A stretch of 64,000 nt of DNA from Sphingobium sp. Lineage in GTDB: Bacteria; Pseudomonadota; Alphaproteobacteria; Sphingomonadales; Sphingomonadaceae. The stretch covers positions 1-64,000 of the forward strand of contig JAHFPV010000008.1 in NCBI GenBank assembly GCA_023266575.1, in the 5' to 3' direction. Of this stretch, positions 36,894 through 46,189 are shown in pieces. The translations under genes were made by a program, and so were the position numbers. Below the pieces are notes generated by a model that saw only the letters and a list, made by a program, of their open reading frames with translations, had not been told where the DNA came from and searched no databases. Numbering within the stretch: the first letter of the stretch is position 1; the number at the start of each line of letters is the position of its first letter.

Positions 36894-37115
36894 ATGCGAT
36901 TCATTGGTGGGCTTTTGATCATCATCTTGCTCGTGCTGGCTGGCGGCATCGCCACCGGCTTCATCGACCTGCAAAAAACGCAGGACGGACGCCTGCCCGA
37001 AATCGCGGTCAAACATGGCGCGCTGCCCAAATATGAAGCCAATGTCGCCAAGGTCGAGGTCGGCACCCGCAACGAGACGGTCGAAGTACCGACGGTCGAC
37101 GTCAAGAAGCCCTGA
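36894..37115 (+). CDS. Small membrane-anchored protein
   Basis: The 73-aa protein has one N-terminal hydrophobic helix ([21 protein letters not shown]) and a charged exported tail with Val/Glu repeats. GGGAGG is seven bases before the ATG at 36894, a strong ribosome site. No family recognised. It lies 40 bp upstream of tadA on the same strand. Confidence 0.65.
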   Translation: MRFIGGLLIIILLVLAGGIATGFIDLQKTQDGRLPEIAVKHGALPKYEANVAKVEVGTRNETVEVPTVDVKKP

Positions 37116-37155
37116 GTTCGCATGAAGGGCAAGATGCTGTAAGGGCGGGGATGTC

Positions 37156-37614
37156 ATGTCCTCGCCCTTTCCCTTGCCCGACCCTATGCGCCGCGCGCTG
37201 GCGCTGGCCCGCGCGGCGGAGGCGGCGGGCGAGGTGCCGATCGGCGCAGTCGTGACGAAGGATGGCGTCATCATCGGCGAGGGCGAGAATCGCAACCGCC
37301 GCGACCATGATCCCACCGCCCATGCCGAAATCGTCGCGATGCGCGCGGCGGCGATCCATCTGGGTGACTTTCGCCTGACCGGCTGCGACCTGTGGGTGAC
37401 TCTGGAACCCTGCCCGATGTGCGCGGGCGCCATTTCCCACGCCCGGATCGCGCGCCTTTATTATGGCGTGGGCGATCCCAAGGGCGGGGCTATCGAACAG
37501 GGACCGCGCCTGTTCGCCCAGCCGCAATGCCTGCACCGGCCGGAAGTCTATGGCGGCCTCGCCGAAGCCGAAGCCTCAGCGTTGCTGCGCGATTTTTTCG
37601 CCGCCCGGCGCTGA
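37156..37614 (+). CDS. tadA: tRNA-specific adenosine deaminase
   Basis: The 152-aa zinc deaminase converts A34 to inosine in tRNA-Arg(ACG). The zinc site and catalytic Glu are in PTAHAEIVAMRAA; the two zinc Cys are in LEPCPMCAGAISHAR. The N-terminus GEVPIGAVV is typical. Its last 39 bp overlap the 3' end of the convergent membrane-protein gene. Confidence 0.94.
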   Translation: MSSPFPLPDPMRRALALARAAEAAGEVPIGAVVTKDGVIIGEGENRNRRDHDPTAHAEIVAMRAAAIHLGDFRLTGCDLWVTLEPCPMCAGAISHARIARLYYGVGDPKGGAIEQGPRLFAQPQCLHRPEVYGGLAEAEASALLRDFFAARR

Positions 37615-39474
37615 ATAATTTATCCGGTAGAGTTGATAGGGCAAAGTCATGCCACTGTTGAGCGTCACCGGCACCAGCCAGCCCGGAATTTTACCCCGCA
37701 TCAGATCCGCATAGAAACCGCGCGGGCTGCGTGACTGGTAGATCGTGCCTTCGGGGAAATTGGGGCAAACGAGCAGATAAGTGGCATGATGCCGCGCCGC
37801 GATTCCGCGGAAGGCATCGGCCGGGCCGTCATAGGCGTGGTGGATGTCCAGAATGGTCGCGCCGTTGCGATGATAGGGACCGGCCAGCGCGCTATGATGG
37901 GTGGTGGCGATCAGGCGGGGGCCGAGATCGACCATGGTGAAGATGGTGGCGGGTGGCAGCTGGTCCAGCACTTCGAGCGCGGGCAGTGTACGGCACCGGC
38001 CATTGGCCTTTTTGATCGCATCATTGCGGGCGATGGCGGACGGACGCCAGGGCCTGGGCTTGTTGCCGGTCAGCTGCGCCCACCCACTCATGATTTGCGG
38101 ATAGAGCGGATAGGCGCAGGCAATCGCCGCCAGCAGCGCCACCCCTGCCCCCGCGGCGATTCGCACCTGGCGCGTGCCGGTAAAGATCGCGCCGATCAGC
38201 CGGTGCGCGGCCCAGGCAGCGGGCGGGATCGCCAGCAACTGCGCCGCAGGCCCCGCGCGCAGCTGCCAGAACAGCAGGGCCGTGGAAAACAGCATCATGA
38301 GGCCAACGGTCGCCCAGGCCCAAAGCCGCTCAGCGTCACGCCGCGCATCCCACAAGGCCCAGAGCAGGCCGATCAGCCCCGCAACCGGAATCGCCAGCAG
38401 CGGCACGACCAGGCTTTGCGCCTGCGCGGTGATCGGCTTGGCCTCGCGAATATTGGCAAGCCAGAGCCGTTCGAGTTCAGGCGAAATCTGATAGGGGCTG
38501 AGGCATTGCGGCCAGTTCAGCCAGAAGAATAGCGCGATCGCGCCGCCGACGATGAGGCCCGCCGCCAGCCGCATCGCCCAGCCGCGTAACGGGGCCAGCG
38601 AGAGCAGCACCATACCGGCCGACGCCGCGCCGAACACTGCCACCCAGATCGGCGAAATCGCATCGCATACCATCTCGCGATTGGCGTAGCTGGCGAACAG
38701 CAAATAGCAGAGCGAGGTCGCGCCGCCCAAACTCAGCGCATAGGGCAGCATCCGCCGCTCCGCCCCTTCGCGGAACACCCAGCGCAGCGCGATCAGGCCG
38801 CCACCCGCCGCCAGATAGACGATCATCTCCATGCCGATCGCGATCGACAGCGCGCTGCTGACCCCGGCCATCACCCCGCCGCGCAGCCGGTTGGTGTCGA
38901 TCACCCCTGCCAGCATCGTCACCGCCAGCGCCAATTGCCAGCCATGATGGTCGATCCGCATCGGCGCATACATGCCCAGCCCCATCTGCGCGGCGAGCGG
39001 GGCGAGCGCCGCCAGCAGCCAGCCATGCGGCCCGGCCAGCCGCCGCCCGATAAAGCCAAGGCTGAGCATCAGCAGCAACAGCGGGAGCAGCGGCGCGATG
39101 CCGCAGGCCAGCCGATCCGCCAGTCCCTGATCGACAAAGGCGCGGAAGAAGAGGATCAGTCCGGCGATCGGGATATCAACCAGCCGCGACCAGTGGATAT
39201 TCGCGCCGCCCGGCGGATCGAGCCGATACTGGCGCAAATCATACCAGCCTTGGCCCGCCAGCCAGTCCTTCACCTGCACATAGCGGATATTGTCGTCGGT
39301 ATCGCTCAGCACCAGCCAGTGGATCGCGGGCCAGCGAGTCGTGACCATGGCGACCGCAATGACGATCCAGATCATGAACGTGAGCCACTTCCAGTGCCGC
39401 GCGCTCCACGCCAGCAAGGGGGGCAGGATATGGGTCACCCGCGCGCGCAGGGCATCGGCGCTTTTCAAGCTCAT
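37576..39474 (-). CDS. Large polytopic membrane protein, GT-C glycosyltransferase-like
   Basis: The 632-aa protein has about a dozen predicted transmembrane helices (WLTFMIWIVIAVAMV; LACGIAPLLPLLLLMLSLGF; LLFSTALLFWQL). The first large loop has an acidic motif SDTDDNIRYVQVKDWL and a DPPGGANIHWSRL block. This layout resembles the loop and DxD of STT3/PglB-type and other GT-C enzymes that use polyprenyl-linked sugars. The C-terminal soluble part is periplasmic in that model. Specificity unknown. It is divergent from a GtrA gene and overlaps tadA by 39 bp at its end. Confidence 0.65.
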   Translation of the reverse strand: MSLKSADALRARVTHILPPLLAWSARHWKWLTFMIWIVIAVAMVTTRWPAIHWLVLSDTDDNIRYVQVKDWLAGQGWYDLRQYRLDPPGGANIHWSRLVDIPIAGLILFFRAFVDQGLADRLACGIAPLLPLLLLMLSLGFIGRRLAGPHGWLLAALAPLAAQMGLGMYAPMRIDHHGWQLALAVTMLAGVIDTNRLRGGVMAGVSSALSIAIGMEMIVYLAAGGGLIALRWVFREGAERRMLPYALSLGGATSLCYLLFASYANREMVCDAISPIWVAVFGAASAGMVLLSLAPLRGWAMRLAAGLIVGGAIALFFWLNWPQCLSPYQISPELERLWLANIREAKPITAQAQSLVVPLLAIPVAGLIGLLWALWDARRDAERLWAWATVGLMMLFSTALLFWQLRAGPAAQLLAIPPAAWAAHRLIGAIFTGTRQVRIAAGAGVALLAAIACAYPLYPQIMSGWAQLTGNKPRPWRPSAIARNDAIKKANGRCRTLPALEVLDQLPPATIFTMVDLGPRLIATTHHSALAGPYHRNGATILDIHHAYDGPADAFRGIAARHHATYLLVCPNFPEGTIYQSRSPRGFYADLMRGKIPGWLVPVTLNSGMTLPYQLYRINYSAPGGEKIAQQR

Positions 39475-39516
39475 CCTTGCCCCCTAAACGAGCCGTGGCA
39501 AAGCGCAACGGGGACC

Positions 39517-39933
39517 ATGGCCATCATCAACCGACTTTCACCGCAACATCGCGCACTCTTCTGGCAAATCGTCCGCTATGGCGTGACCGGCCTGTTCGTG
39601 ACGGCGTGTCAGGCGAGCATCTACTGGAGCCTTGCGGCGCTGGCCGGGCTGCATCCGCAACTGGCCAATCTGATCGGCTATGGCGCGGCGGTGGTCATCG
39701 GCTATGTCAGCCATAGCGCCTTCACCTTCCGCGGCCATGGCACCCGCGACAAGGCGGCAGCGCGCGGCTTCCGCTTCGTTGCGGTCTCACTGGTCAGTTA
39801 TGCGCTCAACGCCCTGTGGGTGTGGCTGTGCGTGACCCATATGGGCTGGCCCGAATGGTCGCCGATCCCGGCGATGATCTTCGTGACGCCCGCGGTGATG
39901 TTCGGGCTGAACCGGCAATGGGTGTTTCGCTAG
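39517..39933 (+). CDS. GtrA-family membrane protein
   Basis: The 138-aa protein has four hydrophobic helices and GtrA features: WQIVRYGVTGLFVTA at the N-terminus, IGYGAAVVIGYVSHSAFTF, and a C-terminal GLNRQWVF. GtrA proteins are thought to help flip or pass polyprenyl-linked sugars for cell-surface glycosylation. It is divergent from the GT-C-like gene, 42 bp away, suggesting a joint role. The start at 39517 begins MAIINRL. Confidence 0.85.
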   Translation: MAIINRLSPQHRALFWQIVRYGVTGLFVTACQASIYWSLAALAGLHPQLANLIGYGAAVVIGYVSHSAFTFRGHGTRDKAAARGFRFVAVSLVSYALNALWVWLCVTHMGWPEWSPIPAMIFVTPAVMFGLNRQWVFR

Positions 39934-39975
39934 CGCTTTGCGCTGGGAATCAGCCTGTATTGCACAGTCTCTCCA

Positions 39976-40052
39976 CCGTTAGCCCTGAGCCTGTCGAAGG
40001 GCTGCACTTCTTGAAGAGAAGGACAAGGCTTCGACAAGCTCAGCCCGAACGG
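39976..40052. repeat. Palindromic intergenic repeat, family A (short form)
   Basis: It begins CCGTTAGCCCTGAGCCTGTC and ends AAGCTCAGCCCGAACGG. It is related to 31691-31787 and 44775-44872, and lies between gtrA and the LytTR regulator. Confidence 0.7.
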
Positions 40053-40089
40053 ACTTTGAGCGTTGCCGCAATTTCAAGCGGCGTAGAAA

Positions 40090-40893
40090 TCAATGAACAA
40101 ACCGCGCCACAACATCGCGGTAGGAGCGGCTGACCTTCACCTGCGCGCCCGATTCCAGCACCAGGAAACATTCGCCGTTGGTGTGGGGCTTGACCTGCTT
40201 GACCTGGCTCAAATTGACGATGGTGGAGCGATGGACGCGCTGGAAATTACGGGGGTCTAGACGCTTTTCCAGATCCTTCATCGTTTCGCGCAGAATCAGC
40301 GAATTGTCGGCGGTGTAGATGCACATATAATCGCCGGCCGCGTCGATCCGCTCGATCGAATCGACATCGACACGGAAAATCTGGCCGCGATCCTTGATGT
40401 TGATGAGCTTTTCGAAACGGTTGGAGGCCGGGCCTTCTTCATCCGCCGCATTGAAATCGCTCATCGCCTGGGGTGCAACCTCAGCCAGCACTTCGCGCAA
40501 TTTCTCCGCTTCCTGCACCTGCCGCTTGTCCGACAGGCGCAAGCGCACCCGGTCGAGCGCATCGGCGAGACGGCCCTCTTCCACCGGCTTTAGCAGATAG
40601 TCGACCGCCTGCGCCTCGAACGCGCGAATCGCATGATCCATGTAAGCGGTGACGAAGATGAAGAGCGGCGGCTCGACTTCCATAATCCCCTGCACGACGG
40701 AAAAACCGTCAAAGCCAGGCATCTGAATATCGAGGAACACGAGGTCGGGCTTATGCGTCTTGATGGCGCGGATCGCTTCGCGCCCATTGTTGCAGGTCTC
40801 GATAATTTCGACATCCTCATGCGCTTCCAGACGGAGCATAAGCCCTTGGGTCGCCAGGCTTTCGTCGTCGACGAGGATTGTTCTGATCGTCAT
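40090..40893 (-). CDS. LytTR-family response regulator
   Basis: The 267-aa protein has a REC domain (LVDDESLATQGL, phosphoacceptor in LVFLDIQMPGFDG, lysine in DYLLKPVEEG). After a linker of about 45 residues comes a LytTR DNA-binding domain (ERIDAAGDYMCIYT, LEKRLDPRNFQRVHRSTIVNL, RSYRDVVARF). It overlaps the kinase gene upstream (ATGA at 40890-40893). It forms a LytS/LytR-type two-component system with that gene. Target genes cannot be seen. Confidence 0.93.
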   Translation of the reverse strand: MTIRTILVDDESLATQGLMLRLEAHEDVEIIETCNNGREAIRAIKTHKPDLVFLDIQMPGFDGFSVVQGIMEVEPPLFIFVTAYMDHAIRAFEAQAVDYLLKPVEEGRLADALDRVRLRLSDKRQVQEAEKLREVLAEVAPQAMSDFNAADEEGPASNRFEKLINIKDRGQIFRVDVDSIERIDAAGDYMCIYTADNSLILRETMKDLEKRLDPRNFQRVHRSTIVNLSQVKQVKPHTNGECFLVLESGAQVKVSRSYRDVVARFVH

Positions 40894-41996
40894 GCGGCCA
40901 CTTTCGATGAATCTTCCAAATGTAGCGGAATTTCGATGATCACCGAAAAACCACTGGGACTTGAACGTGTTTCGAAGCTCTGTCGTTCCCCGAAGGCCTG
41001 AATGAGCCGGTCGCGGATGTTCGGCAGGCCAACGCCCGTCCCTTCGCTGACGGCAATGTGTGGCTTCATTCCGCCTTCATTCAATCCCGGCCCGCTGTCG
41101 GATACGACGATCCGCACATTTTCACCGGCAGGCTGCGCGCTGACCGATATTTCCGCGCCTTCCTCCTTGGGGGTCACGGCATATTTGATCGCATTTTCGA
41201 CCAGCGGCTGGAGCAGCAGCGATGGCAACCGCGCCTGCCCGACCGCCGGGTCGATGGTGAATACCGGACGCAACCGGTCCTCGAACCGCATCTTCTCAAT
41301 CTCCAGATAGAGTTTGAGCGTCTCAATCTCCTGCTCGATCGTCACCTGCGCCGTCGGCTCGTTGATGAGTGTGTAGCGCAGGAAGGAGGACAGACGCGAC
41401 AGCATGGCGTTCGCCCGATCGGTCTGCTTGAGCAGCACCAGTGTGGAAATGGAGTTCAATGTATTGAACAGGAAATGCGGGTTGAGCTGATAGCGCAGCA
41501 TCGCCAGCTGCGCGCTCGACGCCTGATTTTCCAGATGGAGCAGCTGGTCCGCCTGCTCCTCCACCGTCAGGTAGAAGTTGATGGCATAATAGAGTGCCGA
41601 CCATGCGCCCAGCAGCGTCATCGACAAATAGAACGCGCCAAGAAACAGTTGCAGCCCAGCCGTGTCGCTGCCCTTATTCTGGGTCGAAAAGACCCAGGCG
41701 TCGATGAAGGCGACCAGCGCAGCCGCCGCCACGACGGTGACGATCGACACGCCCCAGGTGATGATCGGCTTTTGCCGGAGCAGGAAGCGGAACATCACCG
41801 CGATCAGCAGCGTCACCGAATAGCCGGTGACGGTGGAAATCAGCACCGGCACCAGGCTGGAAAGCGGCTGGCCGTTGGCGATGGTGGACGATCCGCGCAG
41901 CAGGAACGCGCCGGCCCAGCCCAGCGACTGCAGGTTCCAGAAAGCGCGATTCTTGTCCGCGAAAAAGGGCTGGGGCTGAAAGGGATGAACAGACAT
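40890..41996 (-). CDS. LytS/YehU-family sensor histidine kinase
   Basis: The 368-aa protein has four or more transmembrane helices in the first 180 residues. The His_kinase domain has the phosphoacceptor in MLRYQLNPHFLFNTLNSIS, and the ATPase domain has QPLVENAIKYAV and VSDSGPGLNEGG. No sensory domain other than the membrane part is visible. The start at 41996 follows AGGGATGAACAGAC on the minus strand's complement. It is coupled to its LytTR partner downstream. Confidence 0.92.
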   Translation of the reverse strand: MSVHPFQPQPFFADKNRAFWNLQSLGWAGAFLLRGSSTIANGQPLSSLVPVLISTVTGYSVTLLIAVMFRFLLRQKPIITWGVSIVTVVAAAALVAFIDAWVFSTQNKGSDTAGLQLFLGAFYLSMTLLGAWSALYYAINFYLTVEEQADQLLHLENQASSAQLAMLRYQLNPHFLFNTLNSISTLVLLKQTDRANAMLSRLSSFLRYTLINEPTAQVTIEQEIETLKLYLEIEKMRFEDRLRPVFTIDPAVGQARLPSLLLQPLVENAIKYAVTPKEEGAEISVSAQPAGENVRIVVSDSGPGLNEGGMKPHIAVSEGTGVGLPNIRDRLIQAFGERQSFETRSSPSGFSVIIEIPLHLEDSSKVAA

Positions 41997-42066
41997 TACA
42001 GGCAGCCTAGGCGATTTGAGCCGGCGGGTGAAGCCGCCGCGGCCTATCCCCTGCTGCGCCCGCCCG

Positions 42067-42555
42067 TCAGGCGGCGGCAGCGGGTTCCTCCGCCATCGGC
42101 GTGACTTCATCCGGGCACAGCCAGACCAGATCGCTCAGTTCCAGCACGCGGCCATCATGCGCCTGGATCGTGACCCTGCGGATCGGCAGTCCATCGCGCC
42201 GGTCGGCCAGCACCTGGCAGGACACGGTGCCGCAACCCCATTTTTCGCCCCACTGGCGCAGCGCGATCATGACGGGGGCCAGTTCCTGCCCCTTTTCGGT
42301 CAGGCGATATTCCACCTTGCGCTTGTCGCACTGCATCGGCTGCCGCAGCATGATGCCATTTTCGACCAGTCGGGAGAGACGGTTCGCCAATATGTTGCGG
42401 GCGATGCCCAGCGTCGACTGAAACTCCTCAAAATGGCGGATTCCCGACAGGGCGCCACGCAGGATGAGGAAGGACCAGCGTTCCCCCATCGCCTCCAGCG
42501 CCGCGGGAAGCGCACATTGTTCGAGATCCTGGGCCAGATTATGTTTCATGATCAT
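42067..42555 (-). CDS. HxlR-family transcriptional regulator
   Basis: The 162-aa winged HTH protein shows the HxlR pattern: ALEAMGERWSFLILRGALSG, RHFEEFQSTLGIARNILANRLSRLVENGIM and EYRLTEKGQEL. A C-terminal extension of about 50 residues with VSCQVLADRRDG is present. It may respond to aldehydes or redox signals. ATG 42549 is an equally possible start. Divergent from rsh. Confidence 0.88.
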   Translation of the reverse strand: MIMKHNLAQDLEQCALPAALEAMGERWSFLILRGALSGIRHFEEFQSTLGIARNILANRLSRLVENGIMLRQPMQCDKRKVEYRLTEKGQELAPVMIALRQWGEKWGCGTVSCQVLADRRDGLPIRRVTIQAHDGRVLELSDLVWLCPDEVTPMAEEPAAAA

Positions 42556-42660
42556 GACTAGATAGCCCAAAGCGGGCGCAGTTGCAAAAGCGCCGTGTAT
42601 TTAGGGCAAATGGGATTTTTTTGTTGCGCCGCAAGGCACTTCCCACACAATCGGGAAACC

Positions 42661-44766
42661 ATGTTACGCCAGTATGAACTTGTCGAGCGCGTCAAACGCT
42701 ATGATCCCAATGCGGATGAAGCGATGATAAACCGCGCCTATGTGTTTTCGGTCCAGAAGCATGGCAGCCAGAAGCGCGCCAGCGGCGACCCTTATTTCAG
42801 TCATCCGATCGAGGTGGCGGGCATCCTCACCGATTTCGGGCTGGACGACCAGACGATCGTGACCGCGCTGTTGCACGACACGATCGAGGATACGCTGGTC
42901 ACCTATGAAGAGATAGAGGCCGCGTTCGGACCCGATGTCGCGCGCATGGTCGACGGCGTGACCAAGCTGTCGAAGATCGAGGCCATGTCCGAAAATGAGC
43001 GGGCCGCGGAAAATCTCCGTAAATTCCTGCTCGCCATGTCGGACGATATCCGGGTGCTGCTAGTCAAGCTCGCCGACCGGCTGCACAATATGCGGACGCT
43101 GCACTTCATCAAAAATCCCGACAAGCGCCGCCGCATCGCCAAGGAGACGATGGATATCTATGCGCCGCTCGCCGAGCGGATCGGCATGTATGATTTCATG
43201 CGCGAAATGCAGCTGCTGGCCTTTCGCGAGATCGAGCCGGAAGCCTATGCCAGCATCACCAAGCGGCTGGAGCAGCTGAAGGAGGGCGGCCATGACAAGG
43301 TCGACCGGATTGGCGCGGAACTGCAATTGCTGCTGGGCGGATCGAACATCCCCGTCACCGTGTCGGGGCGCGAGAAACATCCTTTCTCGATCTGGAAGAA
43401 GATGCAGGAGCGTCATATCAGCTTTGAACAGCTGACCGACGTCATGGCCTTCCGCGTGATTACCGAGACGACGGCGGATTGTTACCGCGCGCTGGGCGTC
43501 ATCCACCAGACGTTCAAGATGGTGCCGGGCCGGTTCAAGGATTATATCTCCACCCCCAAACGCAACGGCTACCGCTCGCTCCACACCACCGTCATCCATC
43601 AGGACAATGCCCGGATCGAGGTGCAGTTGCGCAGTCGCGACATGCACAACGACGCCGAACTGGGGCTGGCGGCGCACTGGGCCTACAAGCAGAAGGGCGA
43701 TGCGACCGACCAGAATGCCGCCTGGCTGCGCGATCTGGTCGAGATATTGGAGCAGAGTCAGGACGCGGACGAGTTGCTCGAACATACCCGCATGGCCATG
43801 TATCAGGACCGCATCTTCGCTTTCTCCCCCAAGGGCGAACTGCACCAGCTGCCCAAGGGATCGACCCCGGTCGATTTCGCCTATGCGGTGCATACCTCGC
43901 TCGGCAACCAGACGGTCGGCGCAAAGGTCAACGGCCGGGTCGTGCCGCTCCGCACCAGTCTGGAAAATGGCGATCAGGTCGAAATCCTCAAATCCGCGGG
44001 CCAGGAGCCGCAGCCCGGCTGGCTGACCTTCGCCATCACCGGCAAGGCGCGCGCGGCGATCCGCCGCTATATCCGCCAGAAGCAGCGCGGCGAGGAAGTC
44101 GCGCTGGGCGAGAAACTTTATGAGGAGATTGTCGGCCGCTTCTCCCATGACCTTGCCAGCGAGCTGGGCGACAAGGCATTGAAAGCCGCGCTCAAGCGGC
44201 TGAAGCTGGACGATCGCGCGGCGCTGATGGTGGCGATCGCCACCCATCGCCTGCTCGATTCCGAAGTCATGGAGGCGCTGGTCCCCGGCTCCACCACCGG
44301 CACCGGCATGGAGGAAGCCCATCCGCGCCAGCACGCACCCATCTCCATTCGCGGGCTGACGCCGGGCATCGCCTACAGCCTTTCCGATTGCTGCCATCCC
44401 GTGCCCGGCGACCGCATCGTCGGCATCCGCCGCACCGGCGGCCCGATCGAGGTCCACACGATCGACTGCCGCACGCTGGAGGCGGGGCAGGATGACGACT
44501 GGGTCGACCTGTCCTGGGACAGCAAGTCCAAAGGCGGCACCGCGCGGTTGCAGGTCATCGTCAAGAACCAGCCGGGCGCGCTGGCGGCGGTCACCAACGT
44601 GTTCGGCGCGACCAAGGCGAACATCCTCAACCTGCAACTGGTCAACCGCGAAGGCCCGTTCCACACCGACATCATCGACCTGGAAGTCGCCGACGCCCAG
44701 CATCTGATGCGCATATTGTCAGCCCTGCGCGCGCTCGACACGGTGGTGCAGGCGGACAGGGTTTAA
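42661..44766 (+). CDS. rsh: Bifunctional (p)ppGpp synthetase/hydrolase (Rsh)
   Basis: The 701-aa stringent response enzyme. The HD hydrolase is intact: SHPIEVAGIL and ALLHDTIEDT, then NMRTLHFI. The synthetase domain has KRNGYRSLHTTV and ARIEVQLRSRDMH. Next come a TGS domain (FAFSPKGELHQLPKGSTPVDFAYAVH) and a C-terminal ACT domain (VIVKNQPGALAAVTNVFG). Alphaproteobacteria usually have this single long Rsh. The start at 42661 (MLRQYELVERV) matches the family; the upstream extension does not. Confidence 0.96.
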   Translation: MLRQYELVERVKRYDPNADEAMINRAYVFSVQKHGSQKRASGDPYFSHPIEVAGILTDFGLDDQTIVTALLHDTIEDTLVTYEEIEAAFGPDVARMVDGVTKLSKIEAMSENERAAENLRKFLLAMSDDIRVLLVKLADRLHNMRTLHFIKNPDKRRRIAKETMDIYAPLAERIGMYDFMREMQLLAFREIEPEAYASITKRLEQLKEGGHDKVDRIGAELQLLLGGSNIPVTVSGREKHPFSIWKKMQERHISFEQLTDVMAFRVITETTADCYRALGVIHQTFKMVPGRFKDYISTPKRNGYRSLHTTVIHQDNARIEVQLRSRDMHNDAELGLAAHWAYKQKGDATDQNAAWLRDLVEILEQSQDADELLEHTRMAMYQDRIFAFSPKGELHQLPKGSTPVDFAYAVHTSLGNQTVGAKVNGRVVPLRTSLENGDQVEILKSAGQEPQPGWLTFAITGKARAAIRRYIRQKQRGEEVALGEKLYEEIVGRFSHDLASELGDKALKAALKRLKLDDRAALMVAIATHRLLDSEVMEALVPGSTTGTGMEEAHPRQHAPISIRGLTPGIAYSLSDCCHPVPGDRIVGIRRTGGPIEVHTIDCRTLEAGQDDDWVDLSWDSKSKGGTARLQVIVKNQPGALAAVTNVFGATKANILNLQLVNREGPFHTDIIDLEVADAQHLMRILSALRALDTVVQADRV

Positions 44767-44774
44767 GGCATCAT

Positions 44775-44872
44775 CCGTTCGGGCTGAGCGAAGTCGAAGC
44801 CTTCACCTGAGCGGAGGCGAAGGCACCTCGCTTCGCTCGGCAGAACCCTTCGACTTCGCTCAGGGTGAACGG
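44775..44872. repeat. Palindromic intergenic repeat, family A
   Basis: It begins CCGTTCGGGCTGAGCGAAGT and ends CGCTCAGGGTGAACGG. Almost the same unit as 31691-31787, including the CTGAGCGGAGGCGAAG middle. Confidence 0.75.
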
Positions 44873-44949
44873 TGTAAGGAATTTCCGCGTGACATTGCGC
44901 CCCTTCCCCGCTAATGGCCCCGCAGCGAACCCCCTGTGGGTTCACCGTC

Positions 44950-45128
44950 CGAGACAGTTGGTGAGGGGAATGTGCCCCTCTTAATGTCCAGCCTAGACGG
45001 GGAAAAGTTCTTTACCGGACAGGTCCTTACGGTCTGTTTCGGGTCTGCCGCCTTCCTTCAAACGGACGAAGGGCCAGTCGATCTCTCCCCTTCGGACTAA
45101 CATCCCGTGTGCTTGCACGCGGGTTTTT
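44950..45128 (+). promoter_or_regulatory. Leader of the rplJ-rplL operon, with an attenuator-like hairpin
   Basis: The ~300 bp before rplJ hold no gene. The segment is rich in potential helices. It ends in CCCGTGTGC-TT-GCACGCGGG followed by TTTTT (45104-45128), which is terminator-like. A structured leader at this place is known as the L10 leader, bound by L10(L12)4 for autoregulation. The assignment rests on position and hairpins, not on a covariance match. Confidence 0.45.
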
Positions 45129-45171
45129 GCCGTTCATCGGGCTTTCCGGTGGACATGAAGTGGAGAATGGC

Positions 45172-45687
45172 ATGGATCGTAATCAGAAATCTGAGGTCGT
45201 CACCACGCTGAACGCTACTTTTGCCGACCTGGGTGTTGTCGTGGTCACACGCAACCTGGGCATGACCGTCGCACAGTCGACAGTCCTGCGGCAGAAGATG
45301 CGCGAAGCGGGCGCGTCCTACAAGGTTACGAAGAACAAGCTCGCCAAGATCGCGCTGAAGGACACGCAATACGAAACGATCAGCTCCATGCTGACCGGCC
45401 CGGTTGCGCTGGCCACCTCGGCCGATCCGGTCGCCGCCGCCAAGGTGGTGATCGATTTCGCCAAGACCAACGACAAGCTTGAGATCGTTGGCGGCGCAAT
45501 GGGCGGTGTGCTGCTCGATGCAGAGGGCGTCAAGGCGCTCGCATCGATGCCCTCGCTGGACGAACTGCGTGCAAAGATTATCGGCCTCATCCAGGCGCCG
45601 GCAACCAAGCTCGCTACCGTCATCCAGACGCCGGCTTCGCAGCTCGCTCGTGTCTTCAACGCCTATGCGGAGAAGGAAGCGGCCTGA
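45172..45687 (+). CDS. rplJ: 50S ribosomal protein L10
   Basis: The 171-aa L10 forms the base of the ribosomal stalk. It has MDRNQKSEVVTTLNATFAD, then VVVTRNLGMTVAQ, the KVTKNKLAKIAL block and the helical end that binds L7/L12 dimers. TGGAGA precedes the ATG at 45172. Usual pair with rplL, 72 bp downstream. Confidence 0.97.
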   Translation: MDRNQKSEVVTTLNATFADLGVVVVTRNLGMTVAQSTVLRQKMREAGASYKVTKNKLAKIALKDTQYETISSMLTGPVALATSADPVAAAKVVIDFAKTNDKLEIVGGAMGGVLLDAEGVKALASMPSLDELRAKIIGLIQAPATKLATVIQTPASQLARVFNAYAEKEAA

Positions 45688-45759
45688 TCGGTCGCAACCA
45701 ACTTCCTGTAATCGTTTCAACATATTGCGGGGTTCACCCCGTTTAGAAGGAAAAATATC

Positions 45760-46131
45760 ATGGCAGACATCAACGCACTGGTCGAACAGCTTTCGGCCCT
45801 GACCGTCCTCGAAGCCGCCGACCTGTCGAAGGCGCTGGAAGAAAAGTGGGGCGTTAGCGCCGCTGCCGCCGTCGCCGTCGCCGGCCCGGCCGCTGCCGCT
45901 GCGCCTGCTGCTGAAGAGCAGACCGAATTCGACGTGATCCTGACCGGCGACGGTGGCAAGAAGATCAACGTCATCAAGGAAGTCCGCGCCATCACCGGCC
46001 TGGGCCTGACCGAAGCCAAGACCCTGGTTGAGTCGGCTCCCAAGGCGATCAAGGAAGGCGTGAACAAGGAAGAGGCCGAGAAGGTCAAGAAGCAGCTTGA
46101 AGAAGCCGGCGCGACCGTCGAACTCAAGTAA
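45760..46131 (+). CDS. rplL: 50S ribosomal protein L7/L12
   Basis: The 123-aa stalk protein has the N-terminal dimerisation domain ([20 protein letters not shown]), an Ala-rich hinge and the C-terminal domain ([35 protein letters not shown]). AGAAGGA stands before the start. Confidence 0.98.
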   Translation: MADINALVEQLSALTVLEAADLSKALEEKWGVSAAAAVAVAGPAAAAAPAAEEQTEFDVILTGDGGKKINVIKEVRAITGLGLTEAKTLVESAPKAIKEGVNKEEAEKVKKQLEEAGATVELK

Positions 46132-46189
46132 TCGGGATGCCCTGCTTTATGTGGGGCTGACTGGCTGGCCTTTGGGCTGGCGGATAATG

